Shown: positions 37,796-47,567 of the stretch, one piece after another
Layout: each line of letters starts with the position of its first letter
Numbering within the stretch: the first letter of the stretch is position 1
Assembly: GCA_963682175.1 (NCBI GenBank)
Contig: OY821774.1
Location: forward strand, 45,336,201-45,400,200
Length of the DNA stretch: 64,000 nucleotides
Source: Triglochin maritima
Taxonomy: Eukaryota > Streptophyta > Magnoliopsida > Alismatales > Juncaginaceae
Direction of reading: 5' to 3'
The notes under the pieces: model-generated
The model's database searches: none
What the model saw: the letters and a program-made list of their open reading frames with translations, nothing else
Told to the model about the DNA's origin: nothing
Program-made: the position numbers and the translations under genes

Positions 37796-38211
37796 GAGCA
37801 TCGTTAACAGCGTCCGGGCGCTCTGGTTTCTCTCTCCACCACGTCAGCTCACCCCCCCCCCCTAAATTTTTCTTAACCACACCCAAAAACACCCCAAGCG
37901 CCCTACATTATCTCCCCTACACGTAATTTCGGGATCAATTCTAGACAAAACACGAAAAATTATCAAAAAAATCTAAAAAATGTAAACAAATGAAAAACTT
38001 ATTTTCATAAAAACATATTTGAAAAAACGATTTTAAATTATTTTTAAAACATTTGTTAAAACAAAAAACACAAAAAAAAAAAAATCGGGCCAATGAGGGG
38101 GGGTCATGTGGCCCCCCCGCCCGGGCGCCCAGGGCACGCCCTCCCGTTAAGGGAGGGCTGCCCGGGCGCCTTCCCGGGCGCCCGGGCGTAGAGCACCCGT
38201 TAAGGGTGCTC
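37796..38211. mobile_element. PIF/Harbinger-type MITE, 416 bp, TTA target duplication
   Basis: The left end reads GAGCATCGTTAACAG and the right end, on the other strand, GAGCACCCTTAACGG. Both are flanked by TTA (37793-37795 and 38212-38214), the 3-bp duplication typical of PIF/Harbinger elements. The interior is bipartite: AT-rich to about 38080, then strongly GC-rich with CCCGGGCGCC repeats. The right 21 bp form a near-perfect palindrome by themselves. No coding capacity. Confidence 0.85.
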
Positions 38212-39595
38212 TTATTATCAATTAAGAGAGAGAAATAGATTCTTACCATTCAAAAGTGTATGAATTACTGATAAAAGTTGAAGATGTGAAAATGTGAATT
38301 CTAGGCATGGAGATCATGATAGTTGTGTTTCTCGAGGTAGACCATACAAAACAATACTCACAAAACAAAATGTAATTTTTAATTGTATTAAAAATTAATG
38401 AATATTTTTTTTTCGAATTGGGTGACTTTTTGAAAAAATAAATTTAAATATTATTTTCAAAAAATTAAAATTCTTAAGTTTTAATGAATTTTAAAAATGA
38501 AATTGTGTGAATATTGGAATATATAAAATTCACATATATTCATTAAGTAAAAAATAATATTTTTTGATAATTAACCCATAAACCCATGATCAATGTTAAA
38601 TCGTGAGATTCATGATTTAACATTGATCATGTGAGAAAATCATAATTCATTGAATTTAAATTTTTTGTTTCGTATGATGAAAATTTATGGTGTTTTTAAC
38701 GAATTAACAATTAATAAGATTTTTTTTAATTGTACTAAATTTATATTTATATTTTTTATGAAAATTAAATTTTGTGCGATCTTTCACTACGTAAAAATCA
38801 TACACATTCATTTATCAGCTGTCTTCCACGTAATCTTTTAACTTGTTTTTTCCTTTTTTTGAATGAATTGTGATTTTTTTATCTAGTCAATGTGAAATCA
38901 TGGGGTTCTTGTATTGATCGTTGGTTTACGGGTTAATTATTAAAAACTAAAAATCATTTTTACTTAACAAACGATTGAGATTTATTTGAGGGACCAAAAA
39001 TTAGTGGGGTCTTAATAGACTGTTGTGATCAATTAGAATGACCAAAAATTAGTGAGATGTTAATAGATGACCAAAATCGATTTTATTGACTAAAGAAATT
39101 TATCAACAGTATTTGAATGACCAAAAATTAGTGGGAATAATATAGATATTGTAGATTTAGTTGCCTTTCAGTTCATTCCTGTAACTTATGTGTACAATAA
39201 ATCAATTATTGGATTTGTCATGATCAAATTGTATCAATACAAACACAGTCACATGAACTCACTTGTCACCACATAAAATATATACTCACCACAGAATTTA
39301 TGTACAAGGTATTGTATAGTTTCTATACTTATCATCTGGTTGGAAACACACTCGACACCGTTATGAGTTAATGACATGATAAAAAAAACCACCTTACCAA
39401 TACCACGAAGTATGAAAACCACCCTCTTTTACAATGAGATCTTATGGCGACACACGATAAGATGTCAATGGTCAGTTTAGAAATATATCTAAAAAATATA
39501 TCAAAGATTAATATTTGCAGAAATAGGAAAACACGAATAGATGTGTTAACTTCTATATTTAAATTAAATCAAACAAAAACAAGTAGAATTACAGG
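38212..39595. other. Intergenic with a foldback remnant, no gene seen
   Basis: Very AT-rich. It contains the inverted repeat at 38530-38975 (separate entry) and a dispersed 15-mer, GACCAAAAATTAGTG, three times near 38992, 39042 and 39119. No coding region is supported. Confidence 0.5.
38530..38975. repeat. Foldback or MITE remnant with perfect 18-bp hairpin
   Basis: The outer arms share TTAAGTAAAAA...AATTAACCC...TAAACC...GATCAAT in opposite orientation (about 38538-38595 and 38915-38970). Within the left arm is a perfect hairpin: CATGATCAATGTTAAATC at 38585-38602 pairs with its exact complement at 38614-38631 across an 11-nt loop. Confidence 0.75.
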
Positions 39596-39747
39596 GAACT
39601 ACTATTCGTCGTCGGAAAACTACTTAAATCGCCCCAAAAATGACATTTTTGCCCCTAACAAATCAATTAATACCGATTTCGTCTCGTGTCTTTAAACAAG
39701 GTGTTTGACTCAGTTTTACTCACATTCCCAGTACAAACACCACGAAA

Positions 39748-41966
39748 ATGTCCGGCGAAGCACCAGAATCCGGCGAGGTAACGGAGGCAGAATTTTTTTT
39801 CCGACTCGGGCGTCTGGCTAAGCCGCCTCCACCTAAGTGGGATGCGGCTTAGCCAGACGCCTCCACCTAGCTGGAGGCGGCTTAGATGCACGCCTCCACC
39901 ATGGTGGAGGCGGCCTAGCCAGCCGCCCGTTTTTTTTTTTAATTTTTTGTTAAATTCAAAATTTTCAGCTTCCGTTGCAAGATTTCGGTGGTGATGGAGT
40001 AGATTACAGTGAGCTTTTTGACAGTAAAGAAATATTTACAACAATCGAGGAAGGTTGTAAATGGGCGAAACAAATTGCGATAGGAGCCGGATTTTTTTTG
40101 GTTATATCATCGTACAAACCAAAAGCAGATAACCAGATGGATCGTTACCTCAGATGCGATCGCAGACGTGAGATGAGTTCTCGTGATACGAGTATTGCAC
40201 TGCGAAAGAATACGAAAAGAAAAGGTTGCGGTTGTCGGTTTTTGGTAAAAGTGGTGGAGCGACGAAATCGTGATGGATGGGTTATTGTTTCTAGTAGCAT
40301 GTTTGGGCAGCACAACCACCCATTGGCAGTTTATTCAGAGGGTCACCGACAGGTCAGCGGACTTAGTGCTGGGGCAAAGCAAATTGTTCGGGATATGACA
40401 GAGGCACAAGCAAGGCCCCGTAACATTTTGTTGGCGGTAAAGAAGAAATTTCCGGACGATAATCCTAATCAAAGACACATTTACAACTTCAGAGAGTACA
40501 TGAGGAGGACGAAATCTGAAGACAGGAATCCCGCGCAGCAGTTTCTCAGAGAGGCAGTGCAGCATAAGTATTTGCATTGGATTGTGGCAGATGAAGAAAC
40601 TAATGTCTTGACTCACGCATTTTTGGCACATCCGACTTCAGTTCAGTTGTTGCGTACATACCCATTCGTGATATGTATGGATTCGACGTATAAGACGAAC
40701 AAGTACAAGATGCCTTTGTTTGAGATGGTTGGGGTTACTCCAACAAATATGAATTTCCTCGTCGGATATGCGATTTTGCAGGATGAGACCGAGTCTAGTT
40801 ACCGGTGGGTGTTGGAGAGGTTGCGAGATCTGTTATTGGATATTGTTAGTCCGACAGCAATAATTACGGACTGGGAGATGGGTCTGATGCGACCAGTGGC
40901 AGAGGTTTTTCCTGAGTCAGCTCATTTACTATGCACCTGGCATATCAACAAAGACGTGTACAACTACGCATACCACGTATTCGGCAAGGAGAAGCAGCTT
41001 GCAGAGAGTTTTAGACGTGGAAGATGGAGGAGAGTCATGCTTTCTGATTCACAGACGGATTATGATAGAGCAGTCCGTAATCTGAAGGATTCTTACAGTT
41101 CCTGGCCAGTGCTAACGAAGTATGTGGAAGACACGTGGTTGGTGCATAAGGAAAAATTCGTGTTGAATTGGACGAATCAAGTTCTTCATTTCGGCAACAC
41201 TACGAACTGCAGGGTGGAAAGTGCACATTCGGCTCTGAAAGAGTGGATCACTACATCGACTGCCGCTCTCGACACTCTTTTCGACCGCGTGAACTCGTCT
41301 ATTGAAATGCAGCTGACGAATATTCAGAACTTTCTTGAAGATTCGAGACGTCGAAATTTGGCACAGTACATAGGTCCTCTGTTTCAGCATATAAATGGCC
41401 GAGTTTCGCATCACTGCTTGTCGTTAATGACTCAGGAGTTGAAGAGAATGCAGGACTTAAGTGATGAAATTGAATATCGTTGTGGGTGTGCTTTCCTGAC
41501 AACACATGGGATTCCTTGTGCCTGTACCATGTACGAGTGTTTCGCGTCAGGTGATGGAATTTATTTAGAGCAGATTCATTCATTCTGGAAAACACTTGTT
41601 ATCGGAGAAGGAGTCCAGATGTCAGAGTTTGTTGATCAGTCAGCACAAGACACCGAGCATTTTCGGAAGCTAGTGGATGAGATCTCGCAGAGCGATCCTG
41701 CAGTAATTCGTAGTGCCTCTCGTATTTTATACGAACAGTTACACCCCGATCAGTCGAACTATGGAGAACCCGAAGAAAATACTAAGGTACGAGGTCGACC
41801 TAGGGGAAAGTCGACACGTCGGGACCCGAGTGCCTTCGAGTATGCTGAGCGAGGTCGTGGTCGGTCTGGCAGTAGTGGGAGCAGGGGTCGTGGTCGGTCT
41901 GCCAGTAGTGGGAGCAGGGGTCGTCGGTCTAATTCGTCTCGATCGTCTTTGAATACGGGCACATGA
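39748..41966 (+). CDS. FAR1-type MULE transposase of MULE-B
   Basis: Exon 1 is 39748-39777 (ATG, 10 codons, MSGEAPESGE) and exon 2 is 39969-41966, with a GTAACG donor, TTTTCAG acceptor and matching phase; together 675 aa. The long frame has no ATG of its own near its start, which supports the small first exon. Domains in order: a FAR1/WRKY-GCM-like zinc finger (C73, C97, C99, then HNH at 125-127), a MULE DDE core (D248 in CMDSTYKTN, D311 in ITDWEMGL, Cys-x-x-His C332/H335, E427 in CRVESAHS), a SWIM-like motif near 514-532 with the usual final His replaced by Cys (CGC...PCAC), and an Arg/Gly/Ser-rich tail. It is expected to cut at the element ends. A TGA ends it just before an intron leading to the OTU domain. 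The reading frame appears functional. Confidence 0.88.
39809..39911. repeat. GC-rich palindromes in transposase intron 1
   Basis: A perfect 18-bp inverted repeat, GGCGTCTGGCTAAGCCGC at 39809-39826 and its complement at 39844-39861, encloses a 17-nt loop. A perfect 20-bp palindrome, GCCTCCACCATGGTGGAGGC, follows at 39892-39911. They lie inside the 191-bp intron between the two transposase exons, in otherwise AT-rich DNA. Confidence 0.95.
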
Positions 41967-42090
41967 TCTTCTGGTATGTCGATATCTTTGTTGTTATGTT
42001 ATTTAATATATATTAGTAATCTAAATGGGGTTGAATATATTATCTCCTAATTTTGTTGTTTTAATGAATTGTTATTTACCTATCTTACAG

Positions 42091-42696
42091 TGTCCGGACG
42101 AGTTGACGTGGACAACTTCCCATATAATGATAGACTGCCAGGAATCATTTTGCCATTTCTGCATAGGTGGAATGACGTACGTGCTGATGGCAACTGTGGA
42201 TTTCGATGTGTTGCCGATGTCTTTCATGGTGGTCAGGAGAACTGGTCGTACGCCCGTCGTGCGATTTCTAATGAGATAGGTGCACATCCTATTTATGAGA
42301 CAGTCTATTTCGGCCATGTGAGAGAGGCTCGTCAACGAATTGATTGGGACGGGGGAGGTTGTGGCGAGGATCATTATATGGAGGTTTGGTCCGACTGTTT
42401 CCTATTGCGAATTTTTACAAGTGTGCGGTCATGTATTTCGCAGTGGGAACGGATGGTTCGTTGTTCCCGTGTCTTACTGTTCTACCCTGGGAGTGTCCCT
42501 CTACCATGACGAGGCCTGTCAGAGAGTTGGTCATTGCTCATTTAGGGAGTTACGCTCATTTTATTCGTTTGGAATTACTTGATGATTTCCAGTACCTCCT
42601 ATAGCGACCTTATGGTATCAAATGCGAGATGAGAGTGTTGTTGGATGGGAGGATCAGTACCAAAGTAGGATGGAGTATTGGAACCGGTTACGTTGA
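42091..42696 (+). pseudogene. OTU-family cysteine protease domain, frameshifted, probably once spliced to the transposase
   Basis: After a TTACAG acceptor at 42090 the frame reads VSGRVDVDNFPYNDR and then DVRADGNCGFRCVADVF, the OTU catalytic motif Asp-Gly-Asn-Cys. OTU proteases remove ubiquitin or related modifiers; versions attached to MULE transposases are known in plants. The frame shifts near 42395 (continuing RLFPIANFYKCAVMYFAVG) and again near 42595 (continuing PPIATLWYQMRDESVVGW), ending at TGA 42694-42696. If the TGA before the donor (CTG|GTATGT at about 41978) is read through, phase continues correctly into this exon, so an ancestral transposase-OTU fusion is inferred. Confidence 0.82.
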
Positions 42697-42974
42697 TTGT
42701 AATTTGTAATGTTTTGTAATGTATAATATATCGTGTATTTCTACTTATATCGTGTTGTTTTTTTACCGTATTTTAAATTTAAATATTATTTCATATCTAA
42801 AGAAATAAGTTGAAAATCTTTTCGTGAAAAATAAATATTAAAAAATACGATAGTCAAAGAAATATGTAGAAGATATGTTCGTCAGAAATAAATAATAAGA
42901 GTACACAAATAAACATAAGCATATACCAACAAATGTACTAACAGTGCAACAAAACGAAAGTAAAAGCAAGACAA
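42697..42974. other. Convergent intergenic spacer inside MULE-B
   Basis: AT-rich spacer between the ends of the plus-strand OTU remnant and the minus-strand accessory gene. It presumably holds both polyadenylation regions. Confidence 0.5.
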
Positions 42975-43926
42975 CTACAGCTCAGCATCTGAATCATGGT
43001 CTGCAATGCCCAACTGGCTGTTCCAATCCTCGATCAGGCGATCCCAATCTGTACATGCAAGTCTCGTCGCCTCACTCGGCATGACGTCTCTCTCTCGCAA
43101 GAACGGCTGCGTACACCGTATCGCCCTACTCATCCACTGTATGTAAAATAAAAATTAGCGTACAATAACAAAATATACTTTACAATTAAATATAAAATTA
43201 GATAAACTTACCGCATCGGCACATGTCCTATCCAGTGCTCTCTCGCCTCATCTGAATTATCCTCGTCGTCGAAAGACTCTCCAGGTGTCTGACGACGACG
43301 TAACAGATCTCTCTCTCTCCTAACTGAAGCAGAAATACCACGTGTACGTGGATGACGAGGACCTGACTCGTCTGCTATACTACGTACCGGGCGTAAGGGA
43401 ATTGATTTCCCTTTTCCTCCACGGTAACCCGATGACTATTAATTCAATTTAAAAATACAAATTTATTAATGATTTTACTAAAATAATTAAACTAATTATT
43501 AACTTAATAATCGATTTATTTAGCAATTATCACAATTAATCAATAATCCGTTACTAAAATCGTACACAACTAATTACTAACATAATAATCAATTTATTTA
43601 TTAATTAACACATTTTATAATTAATAAACGATTATCTAAACTAATTTAACTCATTATTAACATAATATTCAATTTATTTAAATTTTATCACAATTTATAA
43701 TCAATTTAAAAACAAATTAAAAAAAAAAAATCCAGGCGTCTGCCGGAGACGCCTGCCCTACGTGGGAGACGTCTCCCGCAGACGTCTGTGTCATGGGTCG
43801 GGCGGCTCCCGCGGTCGCCCGACTCAATTTTTTTTTTTTTAAAAATTAATTGAAATAGACAAGGTGATTTACCAGATGTGAGTAGTCCAGGGTGTCCGCT
43901 GGCTCTTTCCCTGGCCTCCGAGACAT
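42975..43926 (-). CDS. MULE-B accessory protein with PMD-protein tails but no PMD core
   Basis: Three exons: 43873-43926 (18 codons, MSRRPGKEPADTLDYSHL), 43212-43435 and 42975-43125, total 429 nt (142 aa), all phases closing. Donors are GTAAAT and GTAAGT. The third exon uses the acceptor GAGTAG, since the nearer TACAG would create a stop. Exons 1 and 2 match the N-terminal tail of the PMD pseudogene in MULE-B copy 1 (RRRQTPGESFDDEDNSDE here). The PMD core present there is absent here, and exon 3 encodes an acidic tail ending GIADHDSDAEL. Function is unknown; it may be a deletion derivative of a PMD gene that has kept a reading frame. Confidence 0.65.
43730..43830. repeat. GC-rich palindromes in accessory-gene intron 1
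   Basis: Three short perfect stems lie in the intron between exons 1 and 2: AGGCGTCT...AGACGCCT, the 14-bp palindrome GGGAGACGTCTCCC, and GTCGGGCG...CGCCCGAC. MULE-B copy 1 has a corresponding GC-rich block at 23540-23620 with different bases but the same layout. Confidence 0.88.
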
Positions 43927-44302
43927 CCTATTTGGTGAATAAAAGTGTGATATGAAGAGAAAGTTGTGTTAAAAGAGTGAAATGAGGAGTTATATTAGTA
44001 GAAAGTGTAGAGAGGCAAAATGGTAATCTTACGGGCGATTTAAGTAGTTTTACGGCGACGAATAGCAGTTCAGTTAAACAAACACCCATAGTTTTGCCTG
44101 GAAACAACAATTAACACTCCCCCGCACGCCTTCCCATCCACCAAAATCTTTACACTCCACCCAAATACATATAAATCCAAGGGCTAATCTGCAAGAATCT
44201 GGAAAACTTCGCCGATATATCCCACTGCCCTCCACGTCTCCACCCGTCGTGTCTCCCATTCCACTCCTTTTCCACTCTCAACCTTTCTCTCTCATCTCTC
44301 CA

Positions 44303-47300
44303 ATGGCGAAGGAACCCATGCGCGTGCTCGTCACCGGCGCCGCAGGTACTCCTCTCCCCTCGGATCCCATCGGATCGTGCGTCGGAAGCCTGGTTCGGGA
44401 CTTGTCCGGTCCGTTTTGGTTCCAGTTTGTGGTGGTTGTCACGGATCGGGCCGATCTGAGTCGTTGGTGATTGGAACTGGTTTTTACGGTGGATTTGGTG
44501 GTGTTCGTGTGGATCTGGTTGTGATGCTGAAGTTGTGTTTTTTGTGGAGGTTTTGGGGGGATTAGGGTTTGATTTGTGTTTAGGATTGAGAAAGAGCTGG
44601 TGGTTTTTTGGTTTCTGATGGATGATTCGTTGGATCGGCGTGTTTGATAGTTCGTTTTGGAGTTTTTGGGTTTGGAGGAGGTTGTTTGGTTGTAAGAGCT
44701 CTGGTTCGGAGTTGGGGGTTTAGATGTTAGTGATTGTTTCTGAAGTAGTATTTAAGTTGGGGTTCGGAAGTTGAGATCTACTTGTTTGCTTTTGAATTTA
44801 GTGAAATAAGCTAAGTATTCCTATGCACTGATTTCCAAATTGAAGAACTCAAGCTAGGGATACTTCGGTTGTTAGTAATTAATATTTTTCATGATCACTT
44901 GGTGGTTTTCCTCAAATATTTCGTAATCACTTAGATGTTGGTGATTGTTTTTGAAGTAGTATTTAAGTTGGAGTTTGGAAGTTGGTGTAAATCGTTGACT
45001 TTGCTATTGTTTTCTCGAGATCTACTTGTTTTATCTTGGATTTAGTGAAGTATGTGCCGATAGAAAAAAAATAAAGATTTGAAGTAGGTGAAGTCTCGCC
45101 ATGTACCGATTCTCAAACCAAGCAACTCAAGCTAGGGAAACTTCAGCTTTTACTAAACACTAACTAGTATTTTACATGGTCAAATGGTGTCTTCCTAAAC
45201 TAATCACACATACATGATATATGTGAAGCTTTAGTTGTTAAGAATTGAGACCGTTAAGGAGATGTAGTTAGGGTTTTTTTTTATCTTTTCCTTTATCTGC
45301 TAAGAGCTTCGGTTTCAACTTATGGATATTTGCCGGTCTAATAAGTGGACCAAATAGAGTTACTGCTGGGATCAAGGAATTGCCCCTTAGGTGTAGATTT
45401 ACTGGGACCTATCTTTTATTGACATGGCTCCTCCTTTTGGTTTCTCAGTAAAGCTCCTGTAAGCTTAAGCAGTACTATCTTTTTTTTAAGGATCTAATTA
45501 AACAGTTCATTTGGAGTTAAACAGTTTTCTGATGTTGATTCCTTTATTTGCTTTTACGTTTCAGGGCAAATTGGTTATGCCCTAGTGCCCATGATTGCCA
45601 GGGGAGTGATGTTGGGGGCTGATCAGCCTGTAATTTTGCACATGTTGGATATTCCTCCTGCAGCTGAAGCTCTTAATGGTGTAAAAATGGAGTTAGTTGA
45701 TGCTGCTTTTCCACTTCTCAAAGGTAGCTATTTTTATACCACTATAGGATGGCCCATGTCTTTCAGGTCTTGAGCAGTTGTTTAACTAAACTAAATAAAT
45801 AGACTTAGTTAAGTTGTTTAACTTAACTAAACTAAACTAAATAAATAGACTTGAGCAGTTGTTTATGGTAGTATTGTTGGGTTTCTTGACTGCTGATGTT
45901 ATGACTTGGAACAGGCCTATTGTTTCTGTAGCGTAACATAGTTTTCTACCATGTATAGGTGTTGTTGCCACAACTGATGTTGTTGAGGCTTGCACTGGGG
46001 TTAATGTGGCTGTCATGGTTGGTGGGTTCCCAAGGAAGGAAGGAATGGAGCGTAAGGATGTCATGTCAAAGAATGTTTCCATCTACAAGGCTCAGGCCTC
46101 TGCTCTAGAGAAGCATGCTGCTCCCAACTGCAAGGTGAATCACATGAAATATTTTCATAATTAGATTAAATGAATTGTGATGGGAAGTATATAAGCTCGA
46201 GAGAGACTGAGAGAGAAATTTACATATCCGACCATTAACTTAATTGTAATTAGACTGCAATGCCAATACCTTTTGTTAAAGTCTTCTTGCACTTGTTATC
46301 TTATCCTCCATCGTGATGTTTTTTTTCATATTCTTCTTAAGGTTCTTGTGGTAGCTAACCCGGCAAACACAAATGCTCTCATCCTGAAAGAGTTTGCTCC
46401 TTCCATTCCTGAGAAAAACATCACTTGCCTGACAAGACTGGACCACAACCGAGCCCTTGGTCAGGTGTCAGAGCGCCTCAGTGCTCAAGTTTGTGATGTC
46501 AAGAATGTCATAATCTGGGGAAACCATTCTTCTACTCAGTATCCTGATGTGAGCCATGCCACTGTCAAAACCCAAGATGGAGAAAAACCTGTCAAGGAGC
46601 TCGTTGGTGATGATGCATGGTATGTTTCCCGGACTTTCGGTTTAACTATATTGTTCAATAATAATTCACTACTTAATTATATGTGGTACAACCTTTACAG
46701 GTTGAAGGGGGGATTCATTTCAACAGTTCAGCAACGTGGGGCTGCCATTATTAAAGCCAGGAAACTTTCGAGTGCACTGTCTGCTGCAAGTTCCGCCTGC
46801 GATCACATTCGTGATTGGGTCATTGGAACTCCAGAGGTTTTGGATATTCTTTGTCTAATGATTTTTGTGCGGCTTTCCAAAGACAGTAACCATTTTATCG
46901 TAATCGATTGCAGGGAACATGGGTTTCTATGGGCGTGTACTCTGATGGTTCCTACAATGTTCCAGCTGGGTTAATCTATTCCTTCCCAGTAACATGCAAG
47001 AACGGTGAATGGACAATAGTGCAAGGTAGGTTTTCTCTAAGGCTTTATCTGTAGATAAAAATATTTAATGCTTTATACTGCATGCTTTGATTCTTGCGTG
47101 TTAATGGCCTTGGTGTAAACCATATATCTTTGAATTTATGCATTATAAAGGTCCACCAAAAATTTGTTGGGTTTCAACTTGAGTCCTCACTTGTTATTCA
47201 ATCGGTCAATCCTGCGTAGTTTTGCAAGAACTTTATACGACAACAATTATTTTCAGTATCTTTGGACATGTATGCAGCATCTCAAGGTCACAAACACGAG

Positions 47301-47567
47301 AAACTTCAGCTCTGCCTTGCTAACATGTCTAGATTGTGTTTATTTAAGACTTTCACAGTGACTTTGGCAACTCAGTTTATAATTTGAGTATGATTGAATT
47401 AGGATCAGTGGTAAAACTAGGTGGAAAAATGTGTATGGAAATGAATGATAACGTGCTGCCTCGTCATTTCAGGACTGCCAATTGATGAGTTCTCGAGGAA
47501 GAAGATGGATGCAACTGCACAAGAGCTGGCCGAGGAGAAGGAACTTGCCTACTCCTGCCTCGCTTAG
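44303..47567 (+). CDS. cMDH: Cytosolic NAD-dependent malate dehydrogenase
   Basis: Seven exons: 44303-44345, 45565-45723, 45959-46134, 46342-46619, 46701-46836, 46914-47025, 47473-47567. They total 999 nt (332 aa), the standard length for plant cytosolic MDH, and all junctions are GT-AG and in phase. The enzyme interconverts malate and oxaloacetate with NAD. The start [20 protein letters not shown] carries the Rossmann glycines G12, G15 and G18. TRLDHNRA provides D160 and substrate-binding R163, and [12 protein letters not shown] the catalytic H188. An upstream in-frame ATG at 44249 would add 18 residues but the family start is at 44303. No transit peptide is present, consistent with a cytosolic enzyme. 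A MULE-B end lies about 230 bp upstream. Intron 2 contains a small CTAAACTAAATAAATAGACTT repeat. Confidence 0.97.

Larger units (their letters stand above)
39596..44071. mobile_element. MULE-B element, copy 2, largely preserved
   Basis: Inverted ends are GAACTACTATTCGTC...AAAACTACTTAAATCGCCC on the left and GAACTGCTATTCGTC...AAAACTACTTAAATCGCCC on the right (other strand). The flanking 9-mers, AATTACAGG and AGTTAAACA, agree at only five positions, so the target duplication is decayed or the true ends are slightly displaced. The element carries a transposase and an OTU domain on the plus strand and an accessory gene on the minus strand, converging tail to tail. Its right end lies about 230 bp before the malate dehydrogenase start codon. 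Confidence 0.85.

Noticed and set aside
38053..38238. Short Arg/Pro/Gly-rich frame
   Set aside because: Produced by the GC-rich half of the Harbinger MITE.
39596..44071. A 9-bp target duplication for MULE-B copy 2
   Set aside because: The flanking 9-mers agree at only five positions, too few to claim a duplication.
44249..44302. Upstream in-frame ATG for malate dehydrogenase giving a possible targeting extension
   Set aside because: The family start MAKEP is at 44303; the 18 extra residues look like translated leader and give no clear transit peptide.
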